The notes below the pieces were generated by a model that saw nothing but the letters and a program-made list of their open reading frames with translations, was not told the DNA's origin and searched no databases. The position numbers and the translations under genes are program-made. A stretch of 64,000 bases of DNA from Roseiarcus sp963842835 (lineage in GTDB: Bacteria; Pseudomonadota; Alphaproteobacteria; Rhizobiales; Beijerinckiaceae), in assembly GCA_963842835.1 (NCBI GenBank), contig CAWJIB010000006.1, positions 124,001 to 188,000 of the forward strand. Reading direction: 5' to 3'. Below are positions 16,768 to 25,529 of the stretch, piece after piece (position 1 is the stretch's first letter; each line of letters begins with the position of its first letter).

Positions 16768-18261
16768 ATGGCGATACTGGAGAATTCGACGTTTCCCGAA
16801 GGCCTCGCCTTCGACGACGTGCTATTGCGCCCCGGCCATTCCCTGGTCATGCCCGGCGCGGTCGACATCGGCTCGCGCCTGACGCGCGCCATTCGCCTGA
16901 ACCTGCCGATCATTTCCTCGGCCATGGACACCGTCACCGAAGCGCGGCTCGCCATCGCGATGGCGCAGGCGGGCGGCATCGGGGTCATCCACCGCAATCT
17001 CACCAACGAGGCCCAGGCCGAGGAAGTGCGCAAGGTCAAGCGCTTCGAGAGCGGCATGGTGGTCGATCCGATCACCATCTTTCCCGACGCGACGCTCGCT
17101 GACGCCCTGGCGCTGATGCGGCGCGCCTCGATCTCCGGCATTCCCGTGGTCGAGCGCGGCGCTCCGGCCGGCAAGCCGGCGCGGCTGGTGGGCATTCTCA
17201 CCAATCGCGACGTGCGCTTCGCCGACGATCCGCGCCAGCCCGTCAGCGAACTGATGACGCGAAAGGTCATCACGGTGGGCGAGGGGGTCTCCCAGGACGA
17301 AGCGCGCCGCCTCCTGCACCAGCACCGCATCGAGAAGCTCGTCGTCGTCGACGAGGCCGGGCGCTGCGTCGGGCTCATCACCGTCAAGGACATCGAGAAG
17401 GCGACCGCCCATCCCGACGCCGCCAAGGACGCCGACGGGCGCCTGCGCGTCGCCGCGGCGACGACGGTCGGCGACAAGGGTTTCGAGCGCGCGGAAGCGC
17501 TGATGGCGGCGGGGGTCGATTGCCTCGTCGTCGACACCGCGCATGGCCATTCCGAGCAGGTGCTGGAGCAGGTGCGCCGCATCCAGCGCGCCACCAACAA
17601 GGTCGCGATCATCGCCGGCAATGTCGCAACGCGGGAGGGCGCGCAGGCGCTCATCGACGCGGGGGCGGACGCGATCAAGGTCGGCATCGGCCCCGGCTCG
17701 ATCTGCACCACGCGCATCGTCGCCGGCGTCGGCGTGCCGCAGCTGACCGCCATCCTCGAAGCGGCGGAGGCCGGGCGCAAGGCCGGCGTGCCGGTGATCG
17801 GCGACGGCGGCATCAAATATTCCGGCGACTTCGCCAAGGCGATCGCCGCGGGCGCGGATTGCGTGATGATCGGTTCCTTGCTTGCGGGAACCGACGAGAG
17901 CCCCGGCGAGGTGTTCCTCTACCAGGGCCGCTCCTACAAGAGCTACCGTGGCATGGGCTCGCTCGGCGCGATGTCGCAAGGCTCGGCCGACCGCTATTTC
18001 CAGCAGGACATCAAGGACCAGATGAAGCTGGTGCCCGAGGGCGTCGAGGGGCAGGTGCCGTATCGCGGTCCGGTCGGCGCGATCCTGCATCAGCTCGCCG
18101 GCGGCCTGCGCGCCGCGATGGGTTATGTCGGGGCGGCCACGATCGCCGAATTGCAGGCCAGGGCGCAGTTCACGCGCATCAGCTCGGCGGCCCTGCGCGA
18201 AAGCCATGTCCACGACGTCACGATCACGCGCGAGAGCCCGAACTATCCCTCGGGGGCGTGA
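16768..18261 (+). CDS. guaB: Inosine-5'-monophosphate dehydrogenase
   Basis: A 497-residue enzyme oxidising IMP to XMP with NAD+, the committed step of GMP synthesis. The N-terminus FDDVLLRPGHS, the core SSAMDTVTEARLAIAMAQ, two CBS domains (about 95-215), the catalytic loop GIGPGSICTTR with C313, the phosphate loop GDGGIKYSGD and the flap YRGMGSLGAM are all present. Full length. GAGGA lies upstream of the ATG. Confidence 0.97.
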   Translation: MAILENSTFPEGLAFDDVLLRPGHSLVMPGAVDIGSRLTRAIRLNLPIISSAMDTVTEARLAIAMAQAGGIGVIHRNLTNEAQAEEVRKVKRFESGMVVDPITIFPDATLADALALMRRASISGIPVVERGAPAGKPARLVGILTNRDVRFADDPRQPVSELMTRKVITVGEGVSQDEARRLLHQHRIEKLVVVDEAGRCVGLITVKDIEKATAHPDAAKDADGRLRVAAATTVGDKGFERAEALMAAGVDCLVVDTAHGHSEQVLEQVRRIQRATNKVAIIAGNVATREGAQALIDAGADAIKVGIGPGSICTTRIVAGVGVPQLTAILEAAEAGRKAGVPVIGDGGIKYSGDFAKAIAAGADCVMIGSLLAGTDESPGEVFLYQGRSYKSYRGMGSLGAMSQGSADRYFQQDIKDQMKLVPEGVEGQVPYRGPVGAILHQLAGGLRAAMGYVGAATIAELQARAQFTRISSAALRESHVHDVTITRESPNYPSGA

Positions 18262-18459
18262 AGCCGCCCTCGCTTAGAGTGTTCGTAGATCAGCGCCGCC
18301 CTCATCCGGCCGGCTGGCGCCGGCCATCTTCTCCCGCAAGCGGAAGAAGGGTTTGGCGCCGCTGCAAAGCCCCTCGCCCGCTTCGGACGAATGCTTCGCA
18401 TTCGCCGTGGGGAGAGGGGTTGGGGTGAGGGCGTTACACGATGGGCCGCAATGCGCGCC
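18262..18459. repeat. Intergenic repeat region after guaB
   Basis: About 200 bases with no gene. It contains the hairpin CGAATGC-ttc-GCATTCG at 18388-18404, the same stem as inside the element at 13318-13334, and the palindrome CCGGCtggcGCCGGCC. Phrases such as CTCGCCCG...GGGGAGAGGG are common in Rhizobiales repeats. Probably a REP-type element that also ends guaB transcription. Confidence 0.45.
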
Positions 18460-18612
18460 TCAATAGGTCTTGCCCGTCTCCAGCTGCGTCTTGGCGTCGA
18501 GCGGCTTCTTCGCGGGCGGGGCGATTTGCGGCGGGGGTGGCGGCGCGGCGGCGCAGGCGGCGAGCGACAAAGCGAGCGACAAAGCGATCAAGGATCGAAA
18601 AACGTTGGACAT
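18460..18612 (-). CDS. Tiny lipoprotein (50 aa)
   Basis: A 50-codon frame: signal MSNVFRSLIALSLALSLAAC with a textbook lipobox (SLAAC), then a Pro/Ala-rich stretch (APPPPPQIAPPAKKP) and the tail LDAKTQLETGKTY. The lipobox and the Pro-rich linker make it a credible small outer-membrane or periplasmic lipoprotein; function unknown. It is divergent from rsmB. Confidence 0.6.
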   Translation of the reverse strand: MSNVFRSLIALSLALSLAACAAAPPPPPQIAPPAKKPLDAKTQLETGKTY

Positions 18613-18722
18613 GAACGCCCCCAGGTGAGACTTCGCTTCGCCGACCGCGAAACGCCTCGGCCTTTTAGCCCCCCAATCGTGTCGCTTTTGCGTCGCCCTC
18701 GTTTCCCCGGAAAGTCCTGCCG

Positions 18723-20018
18723 ATGATCCCCGCCGCCCGCGTCGCCGCCGCCATCGAAGTCCTCGCCGACATCGAGGCGCGCCGCCGTCCCGCCGCCGAC
18801 GCTCTCAAGGATTGGGGGCTCGCGCGCCGCTTCGCCGGCTCCGGCGACCGCGCGGCGATCGCCAGCCTCGTTTACGACGCTTTGCGCCGCAAGGCCTCGT
18901 CCGCGTGGATCATGCGGGAAGCGAGCCCGCGCGCGGAGATCCTCGGCGCTCTCAAGCAATTGCGGGGCTTAAGCGAGGCGCAAATCGCGGAGTTGTTCAC
19001 GGGCGAAGGCCATGCGCCGGCGCCGCTGACCGAGGTCGAGCGCGAGAGGCTGCGATCGGGCGATCTCAGCGGCGCGCCCGCGCATGTGCAAGGCGACTAT
19101 CCGGAATGGCTGGCGCCGGCCTTCGCCGAGAGTTTCGGCGATCTGGCGCTCGAGGAGGGCAGGGCGCTCGCCAATCGCGCTCCGGTCGATTTGCGCGTCA
19201 ATACGCTGAAGACCGATCGCGAGCGGGCCCTCGCCTCGCTCGCCCATCTCGACCCGGCGCCGACGCCGCTTTCGCCCATCGGGCTGCGCATTCCAATCCG
19301 CGCCGACGGCCGCGGCCCGGCGCTGTCGGTGGAGCCCGCCTATGTCAAGGGCCTCGTCGAGGTGCAGGACGAAGGTTCGCAGCTGGCGGCGCTGCTGAGC
19401 GGCGCCAAGCCGGGAATGCAAGCGCTCGACTTCTGCGCCGGCGCCGGCGGCAAGACGCTCGCTCTGGCGGGGATGATGGCCAACCAGGGCCAAATCTACG
19501 CCAGCGACAGCGACGGCCGGCGCCTGGCGCCGATCTTCGAGCGGCTGGCGCGCTCGGGCGCCCGCAACGTCCAGGTGCGCGCGCCGCGCGGCGCGCAGGA
19601 CGTGCTGTCCGACCTCGCCGGCCGCTGCGACCTCGTGCTGATCGACGCGCCCTGCAGCGGCTCGGGCGCCTGGCGCAGGAGCCCCGACGCGAAATGGCGC
19701 ATGCGGCCGGGCGCGCTCGAGCAACGAATCAAGGATCAGACCGAATCCCTTGAAAACGCGGCCCGATTCGTCAAGCCGGGCGGACACTTGGTTTACGTCA
19801 CGTGCTCGCTGCTGAAGGCCGAGAACGAGGACCGCGTCGCCGCGTTCCTCGAGCGCCAAGCCGACTTCCTGCCCCTCGAAGCCGCCCATTGGGCGCGCGC
19901 CTGCGGCCTCGAAGCGCTGGCGGGCCAATCGTCGAAGCTGGGGGCGGGGATTCGGCTCAGCCCCTTGCGCACGGCGACGGACGGGTTTTATGTCGCCGCC
20001 TTGGCCCGAACCGGGTGA
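18723..20018 (+). CDS. rsmB: 16S rRNA m5C967 methyltransferase RsmB-type (NOL1/NOP2/Sun family)
   Basis: A 431-residue RNA cytosine-C5 methyltransferase. An N-terminal NusB-like helical RNA-binding domain (about 1-140) precedes the SAM domain with DFCAGAGGKTLALA. Both catalytic cysteines are present: C311 in DAPCSGSG and C361 in VTCSLLKAEN. In alphaproteobacteria this paralogue may have a different target cytosine, so the exact site is inferred. It follows the divergent lipoprotein gene. Confidence 0.88.
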   Translation: MIPAARVAAAIEVLADIEARRRPAADALKDWGLARRFAGSGDRAAIASLVYDALRRKASSAWIMREASPRAEILGALKQLRGLSEAQIAELFTGEGHAPAPLTEVERERLRSGDLSGAPAHVQGDYPEWLAPAFAESFGDLALEEGRALANRAPVDLRVNTLKTDRERALASLAHLDPAPTPLSPIGLRIPIRADGRGPALSVEPAYVKGLVEVQDEGSQLAALLSGAKPGMQALDFCAGAGGKTLALAGMMANQGQIYASDSDGRRLAPIFERLARSGARNVQVRAPRGAQDVLSDLAGRCDLVLIDAPCSGSGAWRRSPDAKWRMRPGALEQRIKDQTESLENAARFVKPGGHLVYVTCSLLKAENEDRVAAFLERQADFLPLEAAHWARACGLEALAGQSSKLGAGIRLSPLRTATDGFYVAALARTG

Positions 20019-20125
20019 GGGCGGGCGGCGCCGTCGCCACAACGTCGCGCGAAGGACGGAAGCTCGCGGCTCGCCCGGCCTAGAGCCGCGGCGCGTCGAA
20101 GCAACGGGAAATGGGGAGAGCCATC

Positions 20126-20410
20126 ATGCACGAACCTCTGGGCGTCATGGGCACGCCGGGCGTCGGCTTCTTTTCGCTCGTCATCATCGGCGGCCTGGCG
20201 GGCTGGATCGCCGGTATGATCCTCGGCGTCCGCCACGGGATTTTGACCAATATCCTGATCGGCATCGCCGGGTCTTGGATCGGCTCGGAGCTGGCGGCCT
20301 TGGGCCAAATCGCGGTGCGCCACTCGATCGGCCATTTTGTCGCCGCCTTGGTCGGCTCAGTGGTGTTGCTTTTCGTCTTTCAGGTCATCCAAGGCCGCAG
20401 GTCGATCTGA
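20126..20410 (+). CDS. GlsB/YeaQ/YmgE-type small membrane protein
   Basis: A 94-residue inner-membrane protein with three hydrophobic segments. The family pattern is clear: LVIIGGLAGWIAGMILG, then ILIGIAGSWIGSELA, then AALVGSVVLLFVFQVI. Members are stress-associated (the name transglycosylase-associated is historical). ATG 20126 is chosen for the GGGGAGAG ribosome-binding site seven bases upstream; ATG 20111 would place the start inside it. Confidence 0.85.
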   Translation: MHEPLGVMGTPGVGFFSLVIIGGLAGWIAGMILGVRHGILTNILIGIAGSWIGSELAALGQIAVRHSIGHFVAALVGSVVLLFVFQVIQGRRSI

Positions 20411-20450
20411 TCGAGCCTGCCGATCGAGCGGCGGTGGCGCGAGGTGAATC

Positions 20451-21449
20451 ATGACTGTCGTAATTGACCTTCTCAACGGCGATCCTCGCGCGACGCGCCC
20501 GCGCCATCCCGAAAAGGCCCACCGGCCCGACCAGCCGTCAGCGCGCAAGCCGGCCTGGATTCGGGTCAAGGCGCCGGGCTCCGAAGGGTTCGCGCAAACC
20601 AACAAAATCGTGCGCGATCATAAGCTCGCCACCGTCTGCGAGGAGGCGCGCTGCCCCAATATCGGCGAGTGCTGGGAGAAGAAGCACGCCACCTTCATGA
20701 TCATGGGCGAGACATGCACGCGCGCCTGCGCCTTCTGCAACGTGCGCACCGGCCTGCCCGACGCGCTGGAGGAGGGCGAACCGGCGCGCGTCGCCGACGC
20801 CGTCGCCAAACTCGGCCTCACCCATGTCGTGGTGACCTCGGTCGATCGCGACGATCTGGCCGACGGCGGCGCCGACCATTTCGCCCGCACGATCCGCGCG
20901 ATCCGCGCCGCCGCGCCGGGCGCCACCATCGAAGTGCTGACGCCCGATTTCCTGCGCAAGGACGGCGCGCTGGAAATGGTCGTCGCGGCCGAGCCGGACG
21001 TCTTCAACCACAACCTCGAGACCGTGCCGTCGAAATATCTCAGCGTGCGGCCCGGCGCGCGCTATTTCCATTCGCTGCGCCTGCTGCAGCGCGCCAAGGA
21101 GCTCGATCCGAAGCTGTTCACCAAGTCGGGGATCATGGTGGGGCTGGGCGAGGAGCGCAACGAAGTGCTGCAAATGATGGACGATCTGCGCAGCGCCGAC
21201 GTCGATTTCCTCACGATCGGTCAATATCTGCAGCCGACCCCCAAGCACCACGAGGTCGTGCGCTTCGTCACGCCCGAGGAGTTCCAGTCCTACGCCGCGG
21301 TCGGCGCGGCGAAGGGCTTTCTCCTGGTGTCCGCGACCCCGCTGACGCGATCTTCGCATCACGCGGGCGAGGATTTCGCCAGGCTAAAGGCGGCGCGTCT
21401 GGCCAAGACGAGCGCGCCTTCTATTGACCCCCAGCGGGCGAGGCTGTAG
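20451..21449 (+). CDS. lipA: Lipoyl synthase
   Basis: A 332-residue radical-SAM enzyme that inserts two sulfurs into octanoyl chains on lipoyl domains. The auxiliary cluster cysteines C63, C68 and C74 (CEEARCPNIGEC) and the radical-SAM triad C89, C93 and C96 (CTRACAFC) are intact, as is the C-terminal RSSHHAGE that supplies the serine ligand. GAGGTG lies just upstream. The tRNA-Lys gene follows 20 bases after the stop. Confidence 0.97.
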   Translation: MTVVIDLLNGDPRATRPRHPEKAHRPDQPSARKPAWIRVKAPGSEGFAQTNKIVRDHKLATVCEEARCPNIGECWEKKHATFMIMGETCTRACAFCNVRTGLPDALEEGEPARVADAVAKLGLTHVVVTSVDRDDLADGGADHFARTIRAIRAAAPGATIEVLTPDFLRKDGALEMVVAAEPDVFNHNLETVPSKYLSVRPGARYFHSLRLLQRAKELDPKLFTKSGIMVGLGEERNEVLQMMDDLRSADVDFLTIGQYLQPTPKHHEVVRFVTPEEFQSYAAVGAAKGFLLVSATPLTRSSHHAGEDFARLKAARLAKTSAPSIDPQRARL

Positions 21450-21468
21450 GCCTTCGCAGCCCAAGCGG

Positions 21469-21544
21469 GAGCGCGTAGCTCAATCGGTAGAGCATCTGAC
21501 TTTTAATCAGGGGGTCGTGGGTTCGAGTCCCACCGCGCTCACCA
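21469..21544 (+). tRNA. tRNA-Lys (anticodon TTT)
   Basis: A 76-base tRNA with a perfect 7-bp acceptor stem (GAGCGCG / CGCGCTC), D-arm GCTC...GAGC, anticodon loop CTTTTAA giving anticodon TTT, T-arm GTGGG TTCGAGT CCCAC, discriminator A and encoded CCA. Its 3' half is the attachment site of the island that follows. Confidence 0.97.
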
Positions 21545-21545
21545 A
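21498..21545 (+). repeat. Left attachment site (attL core, 48 bp)
   Basis: From GACTTTTAATCAGGGGG through CCACCGCGCTCACCAA, identical to 59500-59547. It covers the anticodon loop to the CCA plus one base. After the core both copies continue with similar but not identical sequence (ATCAAGGGCTTA against ATCAAAGGCTTA). Confidence 0.85.
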
Positions 21546-21602
21546 TAAAATCAAGGGCTTAAAACTAACATCACACAGAGACACTGACTAGAAACGCAGC
21601 CT

Positions 21603-21662
21603 GGGTAACCCGTGGGTAACTTTTTCGGGTGGGGCAGGGTAACTGGCCACGAATCGGGTAAC
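21603..21662. promoter_or_regulatory. Four GGGTAAC repeats, candidate integrase arm sites
   Basis: GGGTAAC occurs at 21603-21609, 21614-21620, 21637-21643 and 21656-21662, all in the same orientation, 58-117 bases inside the left att core. Directly repeated heptamers at this position are what arm-type binding sites of tyrosine integrases look like. This is inferred from position and repetition only. Confidence 0.5.
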
Positions 21663-21702
21663 GCGAGGGTTGGCGTACCACTGCCGCGCTGCGGCCTTGA
21701 GA

Positions 21703-22197
21703 ATGTGGCAGTCTCAGATGAACTGGATCAATCAAAACCTCGGACTCGTGCTCCAAACGTCAATCGCCTTGGCGGGAAGTACCGTCGCAATTTGGATCGC
21801 GTTATTTCAACAACGTGCCATTAGCCGACGTGAATCCGCCGCGATTGAGCAAAAGCAAATGTCCGTGTCACCCGTAATTTCACGCGATGCCATTGAACTT
21901 GCGATAAAAGTCGAGGCTAACGTCCTATTTATTAAGCAGATGTTGCAAGCTAACGCGAATCAAAACGAAGAAGAGCTGCTAATCAAAGCGCAGGTGCCGG
22001 CTCCGCCAACATTTGCTCTAAACATAGAACAAGCTCAACTCCTAGGATCAACCCTTTCGCGTCATGTCGTGGCAATGCAGTTTGCGCTGTCAGTCTTTAA
22101 TCTCACAAAAACAATTCCGGATCGCCTTAAGGCGAAGGACGAATTGTTTCGCGTGTTACGAGGGTTGAATAAAGAAATAGAACGCCGGAGCCGCTAG
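21703..22197 (+). CDS. Hypothetical single-TM protein
   Basis: About 164 residues, AT-rich. One hydrophobic helix near the N-terminus (LQTSIALAGSTVAIWIALF) is followed by a helical, charged cytoplasmic part (QNEEELLIKAQ, KTIPDRLKAKDELFRVLRGLNKEIE) likely to form coiled coil. No known family recognised. Start uncertain: ATG 21703 or ATG 21718. First gene of the island after the tRNA; such positions usually hold poorly characterised cargo. Confidence 0.55.
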   Translation: MWQSQMNWINQNLGLVLQTSIALAGSTVAIWIALFQQRAISRRESAAIEQKQMSVSPVISRDAIELAIKVEANVLFIKQMLQANANQNEEELLIKAQVPAPPTFALNIEQAQLLGSTLSRHVVAMQFALSVFNLTKTIPDRLKAKDELFRVLRGLNKEIERRSR

Positions 22198-22251
22198 CGA
22201 TGCCCCGGTCGCTTGTTTCAGCTTCAAGCCCGCACTAATCCACTTGCTCTT

Positions 22252-22368
22252 TCACCTCGGCGAATACGTCACGCCAGCCGCCTTGAACTGCCCGTCCTCG
22301 ATCTCAACCGGGAATCCGATTCCGACCGCCTCAAGCGCCGCGCGCATCTCGATCTCATAGAACGGCAT
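22252..22368 (-). CDS. Possible small protein (38 aa)
   Basis: A 38-codon frame beginning MPFYEIEMRAALEAVGI and ending AAGVTYSPR. The amphipathic, evenly charged composition looks protein-like and the codon usage is GC3-rich, unlike the surrounding AT-rich DNA. It resembles very small phage or plasmid proteins. No ribosome-binding site stands out. Between 22198 and 22405 nothing else is evident. Confidence 0.3.
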   Translation of the reverse strand: MPFYEIEMRAALEAVGIGFPVEIEDGQFKAAGVTYSPR

Positions 22369-22405
22369 ATCGCTTGCGCCACGCTCTGCAAGTAGGCTGG
22401 CACGC

Positions 22406-23434
22406 CTAACTTCTAATCGGAATTGTGGACGCTATGACGCGCGCCCCTGCATCCGCGACCCCGGCCTGTTCAAGTTTCCGCTTGAATGCGTCGTATAGAA
22501 CCCACGGATACTGCGATGGCCCAAGAATTAGACGGTCAAACATCGCTGCTAGATCGATAGCGGCAATTTCCGGTGCAAGCGAACCGTCGATGGGAAATTT
22601 ATAGATAACCTGCGGTACGCCGCCAATAGCTAGAATTTCACTTTCAATAAGCGATTGTCCGGTGTTAGGATAATATCCCGGTAAGTATACAATACGCCAC
22701 TCTTGTTCTTCCTTAAAACCCTCGTGCTTAACGCAGGTCACGGCTACCACAAACGACATAAATATCAAATTTCGTAATTCCTCATAAGGCAGGGTCTTAA
22801 GGAATTCACGCTCTTTAATGGCGTTGTCAACAACCTCAGCAAATATCGCATGCGCACGAGTCGCGTTTAGGTATGCGACCGGGCTAAAAATACACTGCAA
22901 AAATGTGACAGCCCCGCTCAATTCCGGGACACGAAACACTAACGCGACGCGCGCGGATGCGTTTGCACCAAACGCGCGCCACATCGAAAGCCGCCCGTGC
23001 TCGTCTTCCGACGGGTCATGCACAGATACGGAGCCAATGTAGGTCTAATTCTGGACTCCAACGTCGGTGCGCGTCCATGTCTCATCAAAACTCTTTATAG
23101 CCGCTGCTGCCGCACCGGGATGAATCTCGTCAAATGCTTGCATGAATGTGGTGCGGTTATTCCCAGTATTGAACCATTGTAAAAGCAAATTATAGCCATG
23201 CTGGACCTCTCGATAATCCAACATCGAAGTCGTGTTACGAAGCCATAGGCGCTTTTTTTCGATAATCCCAAGCGCGGCTTCAGCGCGTGTATAGTGGACG
23301 AACCTCGGAGGCGTGGGCGATGAATAGAGCGCATTTCGGAGGCGCCGGCCCTCTGGCATGAAAATCGCGTCAAGCCGGAACCCTCGCAGCTGCTCTGGCG
23401 ACGCTGCTGCAAGGAGGGCGGGGACATCGTTCAT
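22406..23434 (-). pseudogene. DUF2971 family gene with in-frame amber stop
   Basis: A single frame of 343 codons interrupted once by TAG at 23045-23047. The N-terminal 129 residues hold the family start FVHYTRAEAALGIIEKKRLW and YREVQHGY. Immediately after the stop the same frame continues TYIGSVSVHDPSEDEHGRLSMWRAFG, which is the conserved DUF2971 core (split here by the stop). Both halves are otherwise intact, so this looks like a recent nonsense mutation, a sequencing error, or readthrough. DUF2971 function is unknown; members often sit in mobile and defence regions. The ATG overlaps the upstream HTH gene by four bases. Confidence 0.75.
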
Positions 23435-23619
23435 GTGAGCCTCGAAATCGTCGCCGCGCTGACATTGTACCTGCGCGCGATCGCGCGCAGAATTTCTTCG
23501 TCAACGTCGCCGAGCTTTATCGCCTCGCACCGCAGATGATGCGTCAACGTCGGCCATCTGCCAACGGCCAAGCGGTTTGCGATGATGCCGCGCGCCTCGA
23601 CGCACTGATCCGGCCTCAC
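23431..23619 (-). CDS. Small helix-turn-helix protein
   Basis: A 62-residue product whose C-terminus, ILRAIARRYNVSAATISRLT, is a resolvase/Hin-type helix-turn-helix. The GTG start overlaps the end of the upstream gene (GTGA) and its stop overlaps the DUF2971 ATG (ATGA). The three genes are thus a translationally coupled unit. It may regulate the unit, or be a degenerate DNA-binding domain of a recombinase. Confidence 0.5.
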   Translation of the reverse strand: MRPDQCVEARGIIANRLAVGRWPTLTHHLRCEAIKLGDVDEEILRAIARRYNVSAATISRLT

Positions 23620-23849
23620 GACGGTGCCTCGCCGCGGTAGGCCGGCGCCGAGCCGCCTATCGCCGGCCGCTTCATTACCACGAAGCCCACGCGCTCCAGG
23701 TGCTCCACAAGGCGCTTCGCCACGATCGCCGCCATCATCTCGGCCGCGTCGTGCTTCGGCCTGCGGCCGTCGAAGCGCAGCGCGAACGCGAGGGCGTCGG
23801 CGAGGTCATCCGGCGTGGCGGGCGTGAGGCGATCGGGCGCGTCGGTCAT
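23616..23849 (-). CDS. Conserved small alphaproteobacterial protein
   Basis: A 77-residue protein. The segment DDLADALAFALRFDGRRPKHDA followed by AKRLVEHLERVGFVVMKRP (quoted in two parts) is a pattern I recognise from many short hypothetical proteins in Rhizobiales mobile regions. Function unknown. ATG 23849 starts the conserved part. It is the first gene of the three-gene overlapping unit 23849-22406. Confidence 0.6.
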   Translation of the reverse strand: MTDAPDRLTPATPDDLADALAFALRFDGRRPKHDAAEMMAAIVAKRLVEHLERVGFVVMKRPAIGGSAPAYRGEAPS

Positions 23850-24066
23850 GCAGGGGAGGCTATCGCGGAGACGGGAACAAGACAAGAACGCTTGGTGCAG
23901 CGTGGCAGTCGGCTGGCCGGCCTCGTCGCCAGGAAATGAACGAGGCTCGCGCCGATTGTGTCGACGGGTCAACTGGCGGGATAGACGGGAGCCGTGCCCA
24001 ACCAACTTGCAAAATGCGTCTGTTCGGGGGGGAAATTGTCGCGCTGAACTGCCGGGCGAACAAGCG

Positions 24067-24540
24067 ATGGCTAGGCGGACACGGGCGCAAGACAAGCTGA
24101 TTGGATTTCTCGTCCTGATCGCGATCGTGATCTGGGTCGCCAAGGCCGCCTTTGATTTGGCGATGCTGCAGAGCCCGACCTTCTATTTCGGATTGGGCGC
24201 TCTCGCTGGCGCCGTCGTGCTTATTCGAGCGGGCCTGCGTTGGAACCGGCGTCGTCGCGAAGTTGCAGCGAATGAGCTGGCCTTTCAGCAGAGGCGAGCG
24301 GAACTCGTCCAAAGATACTCTGACCCTTCGGTCATCGACCAAATCCTGCAAGGATCGCTCTGGCACGACATGACCAAGCAGCAGCTAATCGACGCGTGGG
24401 GCCACCCTGACGACGTCGAAACAAAGGTCATGAAGACGAAGGTGCGAGAGATTTACAAATTCGGACGGATCGGCGTAAACCAATTCCGCAGGCGCGCGGT
24501 TTTGGAGAACGATTGCGTCGTCGGCTGGGAGGAAAAGTAA
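24067..24540 (+). CDS. Membrane protein with SmpA/OmlA-like C-terminal segment
   Basis: A 157-residue protein with two TM helices (LIGFLVLIAIVIWVAKAAF and FYFGLGALAGAVVLIRAGL), a helical linker, then a small domain LWHDMTKQQLIDAWGHPDDVETKV...REIYKFGR whose GMT..L...G.P pattern recalls the SmpA/OmlA fold. Proteins of this layout are frequent in mobile regions of proteobacteria; function unknown. ATG 24067 precedes the first helix. It is divergent from the small-gene unit. Confidence 0.6.
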   Translation: MARRTRAQDKLIGFLVLIAIVIWVAKAAFDLAMLQSPTFYFGLGALAGAVVLIRAGLRWNRRRREVAANELAFQQRRAELVQRYSDPSVIDQILQGSLWHDMTKQQLIDAWGHPDDVETKVMKTKVREIYKFGRIGVNQFRRRAVLENDCVVGWEEK

Positions 24541-25529
24541 GGGTGCTGCGCGCTTGACCCTAGCGCCAACGCGATTCCCCACCGCGAACTTCGCGCCCCG
24601 AGAATCTCACAAATTCTAAGGCGCCGCTATTTCGAGCCCGGTCCCCAGCCGATGAGCGCGCCGGGGGCGGGTTTGGCGGGCGGGGGACGGCATGACGAGG
24701 GGCGATTGGGCGAGGCGGGTGGACGGCGCGCGTCTGGGGCCAATGTGCCTGCAAGCGTTACGCCGATCAATCATCCCGGACGCCATGTGGTTGCAATGCC
24801 CGATTACCTTATTGATCAAGGATACGATGCCGCCACTTGATTCGACGATTGCCCCTGTCGACACCAATTGCTGCATGCCAGACGCCGCGGCCCCTCCGCA
24901 CTGCGCCTCTCGGAGTTGTCGTGCTTGTTCGGCACTCTCGCGTACTCCGGCTCCTCGATGGCTGGATTCGACCGAGGCCGTGTGAAAACTCCGCTTTCGC
25001 TTGAAAACAGGCGCGCTCAGAATGATTTTCGGCGATTGGCGCGCCTCTGGTCGGTCAGAATGCTCGAAAAATCGACGAAAATCAGCATGGCCCACCACTC
25101 GCCAGAGTTTTCACACGGCCTCGACCCTGAGCGGACGGTCGCCCCGGAGAGCGGTATGCCCCGAGTTGACTCTTTGCCGACGCGCGCGTCGGGGCCGCTG
25201 CGAATTGGCGTCGCCAATCTTCGTCGAAGGAGACAATCCGGTTATCCGCGTTGACCCGACGCAGAATTTGTGCCAGACACCATGCGGCATAATGTCGCAT
25301 GGGACGCGGGGCATGTCGATGCGCGACGGCCCAACCCGGTTCAACGGGTCCATCCCCGGCTACTACGATAAAGGAATGGGGCCGGTCATATTCGCCGAGC
25401 CAGCCGACGTCGCCGCCCGGCGGGTGGGGACGACCGTGGCGGCGTCGCCTTGCAAAGGTGCATGATCATGCAGCGTCTAAATTGAGGAAGCGCCATCGAT
25501 CAATTGACGATCTCATCAGGGGGGAGTCT
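24541..25529. other. Non-coding, degenerate stretch
   Basis: Nearly 1 kb without a credible gene; open frames here overlap one another and have no domain. It includes the inverted-repeat element at 24973-25123 and the phrase GGCGGGCGGGGGACGGCATGACGAGGGGCGATTGG (landmark only by position 24675-24710), typical of decayed insertion sites. Probably remnants of insertions. Confidence 0.4.
24973..25123. repeat. MITE-like element, 19-bp perfect inverted repeats
   Basis: CGAGGCCGTGTGAAAACTC at 24973-24991 is exactly inverted at 25105-25123. The 151-bp element has no coding capacity. The terminal sequence resembles IS ends found in Rhizobiales, so it may be a deletion derivative mobilised in trans. 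Confidence 0.65.

Noticed and set aside
23045..23047. Pyrrolysine or other genetic recoding at the amber codon in the DUF2971 gene
   Set aside because: Alphaproteobacterial context, no recoding machinery seen, and other broken genes in the same island make a plain nonsense mutation more likely.
24616..25098. 160-codon reverse frame in the non-coding part of the island
   Set aside because: It runs through an inverted-repeat element and has no recognisable domain or consistent codon use.
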